Assembly: GCF_020532625.1 (NCBI RefSeq)
Contig: NZ_JAJAUY010000008.1
Span: 1-64,000 of the forward strand
Reading direction: 5' to 3'
Source of the DNA: Streptomyces antimicrobicus
GTDB taxonomy: Bacteria > Actinomycetota > Actinomycetes > Streptomycetales > Streptomycetaceae
DNA length: 64,000 nt
Shown piece after piece: positions 35,873 to 44,165 of this stretch. The notes below the pieces were generated by a model, which made no database searches, was not told where the DNA came from, and saw only the letters and a program-made list of their open reading frames with translations. Position numbers and translations under genes: made by a program. Numbering within the stretch: position 1 is the stretch's first letter; each line of letters starts with the position of its first letter.

Positions 35873-36754
35873 CTACGCATTCTCCCGGATGCCCGCGAAG
35901 AGGTCGGACTCGGGGAGGGAGGTGTCGACGTGCGACTTGGCCAGCTCGTACTCCTCCGTCGGCCAGACCTCCTTCTGGATCTCCATCGGGACGCGGAACC
36001 AGCCGCCGTCCGGGTCGATCTGCGTGGCGTGGGCGATCAGCGCCTTGTCACGGATCTCGAAGAAGTCCGCGCACGGGATGTGCGTGGTCAAGGTCCGCTC
36101 CTTGCGCTCGAACTCCTTCCACCGCTCCAGCCACTCCCCGTACGGCGACTCCATGCCGCGGGCCAGCAGCGCCTCGTGCAGGGCGATGGTGCGCGGCTTG
36201 TTGAAGCCCTGGTTGTAGTAGAGCTTCTGCGGCTGGAAGGCCGGGCCGAACTCGTCCTCGGGGTACTTCTCGGTGTCGGCCGCACCGTCGAAGGCGACCA
36301 TGGAGATCTTGTGGGTCATGATGTGGTCGGGGTGGGGGTAACCGCCGTTCTCGTCGTAGGTGGTGATCACCTGCGGGCGGAACGCGCGGATCTTCTTCAC
36401 CAGCCGGCCGGCGGCCTCGTCCACGTCCTCCAGGGCGAAACAGCCCTCGGGCAGCGGGGGCAGCGGGTCGCCCTCGGGCAGGCCGGAGTCCACGTAGCCG
36501 AGCCACTCCTGCTGGACGCCCAGGATCTGGCGGGCCTCCTCCATCTCCTTGGCGCGCACCTCGTGGATGTTCTCCTCGATGTACTTGTCACCCTGGAGCT
36601 TGGGGTTCAGGATCGAGCCACGCTCACCTCCCGTGCAGGTGACGACCAGCACCGGGATGCCCTCGGAGACGTACTTGGCCATCGTGGCTGCACCCTTGCT
36701 GGACTCGTCGTCCGGGTGGGCGTGCACGGCCATCAGTCGAAGCTGCTCGGTCAA
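35873..36754 (-). CDS. mca: Mycothiol S-conjugate amidase
   Basis: Encodes 293 residues from a TTG start with AGAGGA upstream; the family start TEQLRLMAVHAHPDDE fits this choice. The zinc site is HAHPDDE at 11-17 with a later YPHPDH segment. The enzyme cleaves mycothiol-toxin conjugates to a mercapturic acid for export plus GlcN-Ins, a detoxification step limited to actinobacteria. It is divergent from the DUF4307 gene and co-transcribed with a small membrane protein. Confidence 0.96.
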   Translation of the reverse strand: MTEQLRLMAVHAHPDDESSKGAATMAKYVSEGIPVLVVTCTGGERGSILNPKLQGDKYIEENIHEVRAKEMEEARQILGVQQEWLGYVDSGLPEGDPLPPLPEGCFALEDVDEAAGRLVKKIRAFRPQVITTYDENGGYPHPDHIMTHKISMVAFDGAADTEKYPEDEFGPAFQPQKLYYNQGFNKPRTIALHEALLARGMESPYGEWLERWKEFERKERTLTTHIPCADFFEIRDKALIAHATQIDPDGGWFRVPMEIQKEVWPTEEYELAKSHVDTSLPESDLFAGIRENA

Positions 36755-36847
36755 GACAGGATCCTCTGTGATTCGGCGCGATCGGCGGCTTCTATAGTGA
36801 CCGAATCGGGGGACGGAAAATTCCCGCCCCTCGAGAAAGGAACGATC

Positions 36848-37261
36848 ATGAGCGCGGTGCAGCAGGGCCTGCCGGAGGGCCGTTACGGCCGCTCGGCCGA
36901 CGAGCGTGCCGACCGCAAGCTCAAGATCGTCGGATCGGTGCTGGGCGTCGCCCTGCTCGGCCTGGTCGGCTGGATCGGCTGGGACTACGTCGGCGGGCAG
37001 ACCGTCAGCGCCGAGGTGATCAAGTTCGAGGTGGCCTCCGACAGCGAGGTGAAGGTCCACCTGGAGATCCGCAAGGACGCCGGGGTCACCGGGGTGTGCA
37101 CCCTGAGCTCCCAGGACCGCGGCCACGACGAGGTCGGCCGTGCCGATTTCACCTTCGACCAGAAGTCCCGGCGGATCGACGAGATCGTGGTCCTGAAGAC
37201 CAAGGCGCGGGCCACGAGCGTCGAGCTGGTCGGCTGCCAGGCCGCCGGCGCCGCCCGCTGA
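36848..37261 (+). CDS. DUF4307 single-pass membrane protein
   Basis: Encodes 137 residues from an ATG with GAAAGGA upstream. A cytoplasmic start of about 25 residues (PEGRYGRSADERADRKLK) precedes one membrane segment at about 26-48 and an outer domain with two cysteines (GVCTLSSQD and LVGCQ). This matches the actinobacterial DUF4307 family, usually found next to mca and greA. Function unknown. TATAGT near 36794 may be its -10. Confidence 0.82.
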   Translation: MSAVQQGLPEGRYGRSADERADRKLKIVGSVLGVALLGLVGWIGWDYVGGQTVSAEVIKFEVASDSEVKVHLEIRKDAGVTGVCTLSSQDRGHDEVGRADFTFDQKSRRIDEIVVLKTKARATSVELVGCQAAGAAR

Positions 37262-37405
37262 CCCCGGGCGGGTCCCGGCCCGTGTCGGCCGTCAATGACA
37301 CACTTCATACACGCGGTGTCCTCCCCCTTTTCTTCCCGAATTGTTAGGCTCGTGGTTTCGCCGCGATGGCGGCCATGTAGTCCCCTGTACCGACGAGGAG
37401 CACCT

Positions 37406-37903
37406 GTGACCCAGACGAGCGACAGCGTCACCTGGCTGACCCAGGAGGCGTACGACCAGCTCAAGGCCGAGCTGGAGTACCTGTCTGGTCCCGCACGCAC
37501 GGAGATCGCCGCGAAGATCGCTGCTGCCCGTGAGGAGGGTGACCTGCGGGAGAACGGCGGTTACCACGCCGCCAAGGAGGAGCAGGGCAAGCAGGAGCTC
37601 CGCGTGCGTCAGCTGACGCAGCTCCTGGAGAGCGCCAAGGTCGGCACCGCGCCCACCGCCGACGGCGTCGTCGCGCCCGGCACCGTCGTCACCATCGCCT
37701 TCGACGGCGACCCGGACGACACCATGCAGTTCCTGCTGGCCTCGCGCGAGTACGCCTCCGACGCCATCGAGACGTACTCCCCGCAGTCCCCGCTGGGCAC
37801 CGGCGTCATGGGCAAGAGGATCGGCGAGGACGCCGAGTACGAGCTGCCGAACGGCAAGAAGGCCTCGGTCCGCATCCTCGACGTCAAGCCCTTCACCGGC
37901 TGA
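37406..37903 (+). CDS. greA: Transcription elongation factor GreA
   Basis: Encodes 165 residues from a GTG with GAGGAG upstream. The N-terminal coiled coil carries the acidic tip in EEGDLRENGGYHAAKEEQ, and the C-terminal FKBP-like domain includes SPLGTGVMGKRIGE. GreA stimulates cleavage of backtracked RNA by RNA polymerase. It is ended by a strong hairpin shared with the convergent ABC operon. The tip keeps the two acidic residues (E/D) required for activity. Confidence 0.96.
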   Translation: MTQTSDSVTWLTQEAYDQLKAELEYLSGPARTEIAAKIAAAREEGDLRENGGYHAAKEEQGKQELRVRQLTQLLESAKVGTAPTADGVVAPGTVVTIAFDGDPDDTMQFLLASREYASDAIETYSPQSPLGTGVMGKRIGEDAEYELPNGKKASVRILDVKPFTG

Positions 37904-37934
37904 CCTCCGGGGCGCCGACCCGACCCCGACACGC

Positions 37935-37969
37935 CGAAGCCCCGCCGGTGATTCACCGGCGGGGCTTCG
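37935..37969. terminator. 16-base-pair hairpin between greA and the ABC exporter genes
   Basis: 37935-37950 and 37954-37969 are exact inverted copies (GAAGCCCCGCCGGTG core) around ATT. Bidirectional by position. Confidence 0.85.
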
Positions 37970-37974
37970 TGCGC

Positions 37975-38832
37975 TCAGACGGTCGCCGAGCGGTACTTGC
38001 GGACGGCCAGAGTCCGGAAGACCAGGACGATCACGACCGACCACATCACCGACGCGGCCACCGGGTGCTGCATCGGCCAGGCGTCCGGCACCGGGTAGCC
38101 CGGCGGGAGGTTGCCGAACAGCTCGCGCGCGGCCTGGACGGTCGCGCTGAACGGGTTCCACTCGGCGATGTGCCGCAGGAAGGTCGGCATGTTGTCGGAC
38201 GGCACGAACGCGTTCGAGATGAACGTCAGCGGGAACAGCCAGATCAGCCCGCCGGAGGTGGCCGCCTCCGGGGTCCGCACCGACAGCCCGATGAGCGCGC
38301 CGATCCACGAGAACGCGTACCCGAGCAGGAGCAGCAGGGCGAAGCCCGCCAGCACCTCGCCGAGGCTGGTGTGGGTGCGCCAGCCCACGATCAGCGCGAC
38401 GACCGCCAGCACGACCACGGTCAGCGTCGTCTGGACCAGGTCGGCCAGGGTGCGCCCGGTCAGGACCGCCCCGCGCGCCATCGGCAGCGAGCGGAAGCGG
38501 TCGATCAGGCCCTTGTGCATGTCGTCCGCGATGCCCGCGCCGGCGCCGGCGGTGGCGAAGGTGACGGTCTGGGCGAAGATGCCGGCCATCAGGAACTCGC
38601 GGTAGGCGGCCGGCGAGGTGTCGCCGCCGACGCTGATGGAGCCGCCGAAGACGTAGCTGAAGAGCACCACGAACATGACCGGCTGGATCAGCCCGAAGAT
38701 CACCACTTCGGGGATCCGGAGCATCCGGATCAGGTTCCGCTTGGCGACGACCAGTGAGTCCCGCACCGACTGCACGACACCGCCGCGCGGGCGCGGGGCG
38801 GCCGGCCCGGTGGTCGTGGAGATCGTCGTCAT
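37975..38832 (-). CDS. ABC-2 type permease (DrrB-like)
   Basis: Encodes 285 residues from an ATG overlapping the ATPase stop as ATGA. Six membrane segments follow a cytoplasmic start; the family motif PVMFVVLFSYVFGG and the FLPLTF-like FLIWLFPLTFISNAFVP region match DrrB permeases. With the coupled ATPase it should form a two-component exporter of a hydrophobic compound such as a drug. The substrate cannot be told from sequence. Confidence 0.87.
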   Translation of the reverse strand: MTTISTTTGPAAPRPRGGVVQSVRDSLVVAKRNLIRMLRIPEVVIFGLIQPVMFVVLFSYVFGGSISVGGDTSPAAYREFLMAGIFAQTVTFATAGAGAGIADDMHKGLIDRFRSLPMARGAVLTGRTLADLVQTTLTVVVLAVVALIVGWRTHTSLGEVLAGFALLLLLGYAFSWIGALIGLSVRTPEAATSGGLIWLFPLTFISNAFVPSDNMPTFLRHIAEWNPFSATVQAARELFGNLPPGYPVPDAWPMQHPVAASVMWSVVIVLVFRTLAVRKYRSATV

Positions 38833-39791
38833 GCGTCCTCCTCCTGCGTCAGCGCGGCCGCGTGGCCGGTCAGGGAGATGAACACGTCGTCCAGGGTGGG
38901 CCGGCGCAGACCGATGTCGTCGATCTCGATGCCCCGCGCGTCCAGCTCCCGGATGACCTCGGCGAGCAGCTTGGCGCCGCCGGTGACCGGGACGGTGATC
39001 CTGCGGGTGTGCTCCTCGACCGTCGTCGCGCCCATGCCGAAGCCGGCGAGGACCGAGCGGGCGGTGGCGATGTGGTCCCGCTCGTGGACGACGACCTCGA
39101 CGCGCTCCCCGCCGGTCTGCGCCTTGAGCTCGTCGGAGGTGCCGCGGGCGATGACCTTGCCGTGGTCGACCACGCAGATGTCGTGGGCCAGCCGGTCGGC
39201 CTCCTCCAGGTACTGGGTGGTCAGCAGCAAGGTGGTGCCCCCGGCCACGAGGTCCTCGATGACGTCCCACAGCGCCTGCCGGTGCCGGGGGTCGAGGCCG
39301 GTGGTGGGCTCGTCCATGAACATCACCGGCGGCCGCACGACCAGCGCGGCCGCGAGGTCGAGCCGGCGCCGCATGCCGCCGGAGTACGTCTTGGCGGTGC
39401 GGTCGGCGGCGTCGGCGAGGTTGAACCGCTCCAGCAGTTCGCCGGCGCGGGCCTTGGCCGCCTTGGCGCTCATCTGGTACAGCTGGCCGACCATCTGGAG
39501 GTTCTCGCGGCCGGTCAGGTATTCGTCGACGGCCGCGAACTGCCCGGACAGTCCGATCGAGCGGCGCACGTCGTTGGGGTGCTTGAGGACGTCGATCCCG
39601 GCGACGACGGCCTTGCCGCTGTCGGGCTGGAGCAGGGTGGTCAGGACGCGCACGGTCGTGGTCTTGCCCGCCCCGTTCGGGCCGAGCAGCCCGAGGACGG
39701 TTCCCTCGGGAACGTCGAGGTCCACGCCGTCCAGTGCCCGTACATCGCCGAAGGTCTTCACCAGACCCTCGGCGTAGATGGCGCCTGGCAT
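38829..39791 (-). CDS. ABC exporter ATPase (DrrA-like)
   Basis: Encodes 320 residues. Walker A is GPNGAGKTT at 37-45, the signature YSGGMRRR follows, Walker B is VMFMDEPT, and the switch region has LTTQYLEEAD. The extra C-terminal domain (about 230-320) is typical of the DrrA subfamily with its permease partner. It drives export by the coupled DrrB-like protein. The promoter region upstream (39792-39966) is shared with no divergent gene. Confidence 0.9.
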   Translation of the reverse strand: MPGAIYAEGLVKTFGDVRALDGVDLDVPEGTVLGLLGPNGAGKTTTVRVLTTLLQPDSGKAVVAGIDVLKHPNDVRRSIGLSGQFAAVDEYLTGRENLQMVGQLYQMSAKAAKARAGELLERFNLADAADRTAKTYSGGMRRRLDLAAALVVRPPVMFMDEPTTGLDPRHRQALWDVIEDLVAGGTTLLLTTQYLEEADRLAHDICVVDHGKVIARGTSDELKAQTGGERVEVVVHERDHIATARSVLAGFGMGATTVEEHTRRITVPVTGGAKLLAEVIRELDARGIEIDDIGLRRPTLDDVFISLTGHAAALTQEEDA

Positions 39792-39966
39792 ATGGATTCT
39801 CCCAGTGTGTTACCGGTGTTTCCTAGGCGAATACTAGGGTCGCGGGGGCGCCTGCGCCCGGCCGAACGGGTGATCCGTACGGGCGGGGGGACCGGCGGGT
39901 GCGACGGCACGAGGGAACCGGAACGTGCGACGGCACGGGGAGCCGGAGCGGCGGTGACGCGCGCCC

Positions 39967-41199
39967 TCAGTCGATGATCTTGTACCCGGCGCCGTGCAGC
40001 GCCCGCGCGACCTCCGCGCAGTGCTCCTGCCCCTGGGTCTCCAGGTGCAGCTCCACCTCCACCTCCGTGAGCCCCAGGCGCGGGTCGGTCCGCACGTGGC
40101 TCACGTCCAACACGTTCGCATCCACCACGGACAGCACCCCCAGCAGCCCGGCCAGCGCCCCCGGCCGGTCGGCCACCCGCAGCCGCAGCGACAGGTAGCG
40201 GCCGGCCGCCGCCATGCCGTGCCGCAGGATGCGCTGGAGCAGCAGCGGGTCGACGTTCCCGCCCGACAGCACGGCGACCACCGGCCCGGCCCCGTACCGC
40301 TGCGGCTCCCCCAGCAGGGCCGCGACGGGACTGCACCCGGCCGGCTCGACCACCAGCTTGGCCCGCTCCAGGCACAGCAGCAGCGCGCTGGACAGGGCGT
40401 CCTCGGAGACCGTGCGGACGTCGTCGAGCAGCTCGGCGACGATCCGGAACGGCACGTCGCCGGGCCGCCCCACCTTGATGCCGTCGGCCATGGTGACCGG
40501 CGCCTCCACCGAGACCGGGTGGCCGGCCGCCAGCGAGGGCGGGTACGCCGCCGCGCCCGCCGCCTGCACGCCCACGATCCGTACGTCGGGCCGCAGCGCC
40601 TTGACCGCGACCGCGATCCCCGCGGCCAGGCCCCCGCCGCCGATGCCGACGAGGATCGTGCTCACCTCCGGGCACTGCTCCAGGATCTCCAGGCCCACCG
40701 TGCCCTGCCCGGCGATGATGTCGGGGTGGTCGAAGGGGTGGATGAAGACGGCCCCGGTGCGCTCGGCGTACTCCTGGGCGGCGGCGAGCGTCTCGTCCAC
40801 GACCTGGCCGTGCAGCCGCACCTCGGCGCCGTACTCGCGGGTCGCCGCCACCTTCGGCAGCGGCGCCCCGGCCGGCATGAAGACCGTCGCGTGCACCCCG
40901 AGCAGCGAGGAGGCCAGGGCCACGCCCTGCGCGTGGTTGCCGGCGCTGGCCGCGACCACGCCCGCCGCCCGCTCCTCCGGGCGCAGGCCCGCGATGCGCA
41001 CGTAGGCGCCGCGCAGCTTGAAGGAACCGGTGCGCTGGAGGTTCTCGCACTTGAGGTGGACGGGCGCGCCCACCAGGGAGGTCAGGTGGCGGCTGCCCTC
41101 CATCGGCGTCACCCGGGCCACGCCGGAGAGCATCTTCTGGGCCCCCAGCACGTCGTCGAGGATCACCTGGGGGACGGGCTGCGGCGCGCGGTAGTTCAT
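39967..41199 (-). CDS. ilvA: Threonine ammonia-lyase with C-terminal ACT domain
   Basis: Encodes 410 residues. The PLP lysine is Lys61 in TGSFKLRGA, with SAGNHAQGVA and GGGGLAAG binding the cofactor phosphate. A single ACT domain (about 335-410) closes the protein, as in short allosteric forms. It converts L-threonine to 2-oxobutanoate for isoleucine synthesis or catabolism. One ACT domain, not two, leaves open whether isoleucine inhibits it. It is divergent from a MarR gene. Confidence 0.92.
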   Translation of the reverse strand: MNYRAPQPVPQVILDDVLGAQKMLSGVARVTPMEGSRHLTSLVGAPVHLKCENLQRTGSFKLRGAYVRIAGLRPEERAAGVVAASAGNHAQGVALASSLLGVHATVFMPAGAPLPKVAATREYGAEVRLHGQVVDETLAAAQEYAERTGAVFIHPFDHPDIIAGQGTVGLEILEQCPEVSTILVGIGGGGLAAGIAVAVKALRPDVRIVGVQAAGAAAYPPSLAAGHPVSVEAPVTMADGIKVGRPGDVPFRIVAELLDDVRTVSEDALSSALLLCLERAKLVVEPAGCSPVAALLGEPQRYGAGPVVAVLSGGNVDPLLLQRILRHGMAAAGRYLSLRLRVADRPGALAGLLGVLSVVDANVLDVSHVRTDPRLGLTEVEVELHLETQGQEHCAEVARALHGAGYKIID

Positions 41200-41378
41200 G
41201 CAGCAAGTCTCGCAGCCGGGCAGGGGCGAGTTCTCGCCATGCGGAATCGCCTCTCCGGGGGCCCCGGGCGCCGCGGATCCGGGTCGTACCAGTTCTCGAA
41301 CGACGCGTACGGGCCGCAGTCCAGCCGCGTACGCTGTCCCCCAACCCTGTCGGACCCACGCGAAGAGAGCCCACGGCC

Positions 41379-41867
41379 ATGCCCTCCAACCCGGCCAATT
41401 CCGACCTCCTGCTCGACGCGCTCCAGCACGAGGTGGCGGTGTTCGCGCGCCGGGCCGAGCAGACCCGCCTGGGCGGGGTCGGTCAGGCGCGCAATTCGAT
41501 GGACCGCGCCGCCTACCTGCTGCTCAACCGGCTCGACCTGGAAGGCCCGATGGGCGTCAAGGCGCTCGCGGCGGGCATGGGCATCGACTCCTCGACGGTG
41601 ACGCGGCAGGTCGCGCCGCTGGTCGACACGGGTCTGGTCAAGCGGACCTCGCACCCCGAGGACGGCCGGGCCGTGGTGCTGGCGCTGTCGCCGCGGGGGC
41701 TCGCCCGGCTGGAGGAGGTGCGGTGCTCGCGCCGCGAGCTGATGGCACGGGTGACCGAGGACTGGACCGAGGAGGAGCGCGCGTCCTTCACGGCGCTGCT
41801 GACCCGCTTCAACCTGTCGCTGTCGGAGCTGATGGCGGCGGTCGCCGAGGTCGGTCCGACCTCTTGA
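41379..41867 (+). CDS. MarR-family transcriptional regulator
   Basis: Encodes 162 residues. The winged helix-turn-helix spans about residues 45-110 (GVKALAAGMGIDSSTVTRQVAPLVDTGLV and the wing RTSHPEDGRAVVLALSP). It is divergent from ilvA with 179 bases between. That gap contains CGTACG-type repeats but no clean long palindrome. It has no cysteine at the usual redox position near the start. The target is unknown. Confidence 0.88.
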   Translation: MPSNPANSDLLLDALQHEVAVFARRAEQTRLGGVGQARNSMDRAAYLLLNRLDLEGPMGVKALAAGMGIDSSTVTRQVAPLVDTGLVKRTSHPEDGRAVVLALSPRGLARLEEVRCSRRELMARVTEDWTEEERASFTALLTRFNLSLSELMAAVAEVGPTS

Positions 41868-41900
41868 CCGGGGTGGTCCCGCAGGCCGCACCATGAGGCT

Positions 41901-42344
41901 GTGGAGCGGGGCTACGGGGATCACGGGGACTTCTACGCCGAGTTCGAGGCGTTCGTCGCGGGCGCGGCGGGGCGGCTGCTGCAGCTGGCGGCCTTGTTGA
42001 CGGCGGAACCGCCGGCCGACGCGGTGGCGGCGCGCCGGCTGCTGTCGGCGGCGCTGGCGCGGACGTACGCGGACTGGCGCCGGCTGCGCGGCGACGACCC
42101 GTACGCGGTCACCCGCGCCGAGCTGTGCACGGCCTTCGCCCGGACCGCCTGGCGCCACCACCGCGGCCGCGGCGGCGTGCTGGCGGCGCTGTCCCCGCAG
42201 GAGCGGCTGGTCCTGGTGCTCCGGGTGTACGAAGGGGTGGCCGAGGAACAGGTGGCGGCCCTGCTCGGCGTCCCCCCGGACCGCGTCCGGGCCCTGCACC
42301 ACCGCGCCGCCACGGCGCTGCGCGCACACCGGGCGGCGGCGTGA
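41901..42344 (+). CDS. Short ECF-like sigma factor (region 4 retained)
   Basis: Encodes 147 residues. The C-terminal half has a clear sigma-70 region 4 helix-turn-helix: LSPQERLVLVLRVYEGVAEEQVAALLGV and VRALHHRAATAL. The N-terminal region is short and divergent and may retain only part of region 2. It resembles the SigE-type small actinobacterial sigma factors. Its GTG stop overlap with the next small membrane protein suggests a sigma/anti-sigma-like pair. Confidence 0.75.
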   Translation: MERGYGDHGDFYAEFEAFVAGAAGRLLQLAALLTAEPPADAVAARRLLSAALARTYADWRRLRGDDPYAVTRAELCTAFARTAWRHHRGRGGVLAALSPQERLVLVLRVYEGVAEEQVAALLGVPPDRVRALHHRAATALRAHRAAA

Positions 42345-42598
42345 CGGCGTCGGCGGACCGGCGGGAGGAGGAGATCCGCCGGCTGCTGGAGAGCCGCCCG
42401 CACCCGGCGGTGCCGGCCGACCTCGCCGTCGGCGCGGCCGCCCACGGCAGCCGACTGCTCCGCCGCCGCCGAACGGTACGCCGCCTGGCCTGGCTGCTCC
42501 TGCTGGCGGCCGCGGCGGCCTTCGCGGTCTGGGCCGCCCTGACCCAGCCCTGGCACACCCCACCGGCGGGGGTGGCCCCACCCCTGGAAGGCTGGTGA
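42341..42598 (+). CDS. Small single-pass membrane protein, possible anti-sigma partner
   Basis: Encodes 85 residues from a GTG overlapping the sigma-like gene stop (GTGA). A charged N-terminal region (REEEIRRLLESRPHP) is followed by one membrane segment at about 48-66 and a short Pro-rich outer end. No zinc-binding HCC motif is present, so a ZAS-type anti-sigma is not supported. Position and topology only suggest a membrane partner for the sigma factor. Confidence 0.65.
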   Translation: MTASADRREEEIRRLLESRPHPAVPADLAVGAAAHGSRLLRRRRTVRRLAWLLLLAAAAAFAVWAALTQPWHTPPAGVAPPLEGW

Positions 42599-42660
42599 GC
42601 AGCCGGGGCCGCGGACCGGCTCGGCCCCCCGTCCGACTCAGCCCGGGCCGGGGGCGCAGG

Positions 42661-42762
42661 GTGGGGGTGTCCGGGACGTAAAGCGTGATTTGTGGCGAAA
42701 TCACAGCTGCACAGCGGGACACGCCACCCCGCCATAAATCATGCAGTCCCGGACACCCCCAC
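42661..42762. repeat. 102-base palindromic element with 17-base perfect inverted ends
   Basis: GTGGGGGTGTCCGGGAC (42661-42677) and its exact reverse complement (42746-42762) bound a 68-base AT-richer core. Inside, GTGATTT (42685-42691) pairs with AAATCAC (42698-42704), and an outer pair near TGATTTGTGGCG and CGCCATAAATCA is nearly complementary. No open frame crosses it. It could be a MITE-like element, a large cruciform or a bidirectional terminator between the sigma pair and metB. Confidence 0.85.
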
Positions 42763-42790
42763 CCGGAGCCCCCGGCCCCCGACCCGCCCG

Positions 42791-42875
42791 GGTCCGCCCC
42801 GGCCCGGGATCCGCCCCGGCCCGGGATCCGCCCCGGCCCGGGATCCGCCCCGGCCCGGGATCCGCCCCGGCCCGG
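42791..42875. repeat. Five tandem copies of a 17-base repeat
   Basis: Units GATCCGCCCCGGCCCGG start at 42808, 42825, 42842 and 42859 and are identical; the first at 42791 has one base changed. Each contains CCCGGG. It lies between the palindromic element and the metB stop and does not encode protein. Confidence 0.9.
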
Positions 42876-42901
42876 GCCGGAGGCCCGGCCGGGTTCGCGG
42901 A

Positions 42902-44059
42902 TCAGCCCAGGGCCTGGGTCAGGTCCGCGATCAGGTCGTCCACGTTCTCGATGCCCACCGACAGCCGCACCAGGTCGCCCGGGACCTCCAGCAGCGAGCC
43001 CGCCACCGACGCGTGCGTCATCCGCCCCGGGTGCTCGATCAGCGACTCGACACCGCCGAGGGACTCACCGAGGGTGAACAGCTGGGCCCGGTTGCAGACG
43101 GCCACGGCCGCCTCCTCGCCCCCGGCGACCTGGAACGAGATCATCCCGCCGAAGTCCTTCATCTGCTTCGCCGCGATCTCGTGCCCGGGGTGCTCGGGCA
43201 GGCCCGGGTAGAGGACCTTGGTGACCTTCCGGTGCCGGGTCAGCATCTCCGCGACCCGGGCCGCGTTCCGGCTGTGCCGGTCCATCCGCACCGCGAGCGT
43301 CTTGATGCCGCGCAGCACGATCCAGGAGTCGAACGGCCCGGCCACGGCCCCCATCGCGTTCTGGTGGTAGGCCAGTTCGTCACCGAGCGCCGCGTCCGCC
43401 GTCACCAGCGCGCCACCGACCACGTCGGAGTGCCCGCCCATGTACTTCGTCAGCGAGTGCACGACGACGTCCGCGCCCAGCGCCAGCGGCTGCTGCAGGT
43501 ACGGCGAGGCGAAGGTGTTGTCCACGACGAGCTTGGCGCCCGCCGAGCGCGCGACGTCCGCGACGGCCGCGATGTCGGTGATGCCGAGCAGCGGGTTCGA
43601 CGGGGTCTCCACCCAGATGATCTTCGTGCGGTCGTTCATCGCCGCCCGCACCGCCGCCGGGTCGGAGGTGTCGGCGACCGACCACTCCACGCCCCACCGG
43701 GCCACCACCTTGGCGAACAGGCGGAACGTGCCGCCGTACGCGTCGTTCGGGATCACCACGTGGTCCCCCGGCACCAGCAGCGTCCGCAGCAGGCAGTCCT
43801 CGGCGGCCAGCCCCGAGGCGAAGGCGAGGCCGCGCCGGCCGCCTTCGAGCGCCGCGAGGTTCTCCTCCAGGGCGGTCCGGGTCGGGTTGGCGCTGCGGCT
43901 GTACTCGTAGCCGCCGCGCAGGCCGCCCACCCCGTCCTGCTTGTACGTGGACACCTGGTAGATCGGCGGCACGACCGCGCCGGTCAGCGGGTCGGCGGTG
44001 TTGCCCGCGTGGATCGCGCGGGTCTCGAAGTTCAGGAGCTCGTGGCTGTGGTCACTCAT
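42902..44059 (-). CDS. metB: Cystathionine gamma-synthase (Cys/Met metabolism PLP enzyme)
   Basis: Encodes 385 residues. The PLP lysine is in HSLTKYMGGHSDV, with ETPSNPLLGITDI and the N-terminal IHAGNTADPLTGAVVPPIYQ. The closing SVGIENVDDLIADLTQAL is typical. It joins an activated homoserine and cysteine to cystathionine for methionine synthesis; a gamma-lyase role cannot be excluded by sequence. It is divergent from a membrane-anchored repeat protein and convergent with the sigma pair across repeats. Confidence 0.88.
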   Translation of the reverse strand: MSDHSHELLNFETRAIHAGNTADPLTGAVVPPIYQVSTYKQDGVGGLRGGYEYSRSANPTRTALEENLAALEGGRRGLAFASGLAAEDCLLRTLLVPGDHVVIPNDAYGGTFRLFAKVVARWGVEWSVADTSDPAAVRAAMNDRTKIIWVETPSNPLLGITDIAAVADVARSAGAKLVVDNTFASPYLQQPLALGADVVVHSLTKYMGGHSDVVGGALVTADAALGDELAYHQNAMGAVAGPFDSWIVLRGIKTLAVRMDRHSRNAARVAEMLTRHRKVTKVLYPGLPEHPGHEIAAKQMKDFGGMISFQVAGGEEAAVAVCNRAQLFTLGESLGGVESLIEHPGRMTHASVAGSLLEVPGDLVRLSVGIENVDDLIADLTQALG

Positions 44060-44165
44060 GGGCAGAGCCTAAGCCCCCGACCCCCGCCCCGGCCCGCTGG
44101 AACGGGGCCGCGGACCGCGTGCCCCCGTTGGCCTCGGGGCCGTGCGGTCTGGTTCGCTTGGTGGC

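Noticed and set aside
42791..42875. Possible CRISPR array
   Set aside because: The 17-base units are directly adjacent without spacers and no cas genes are near.
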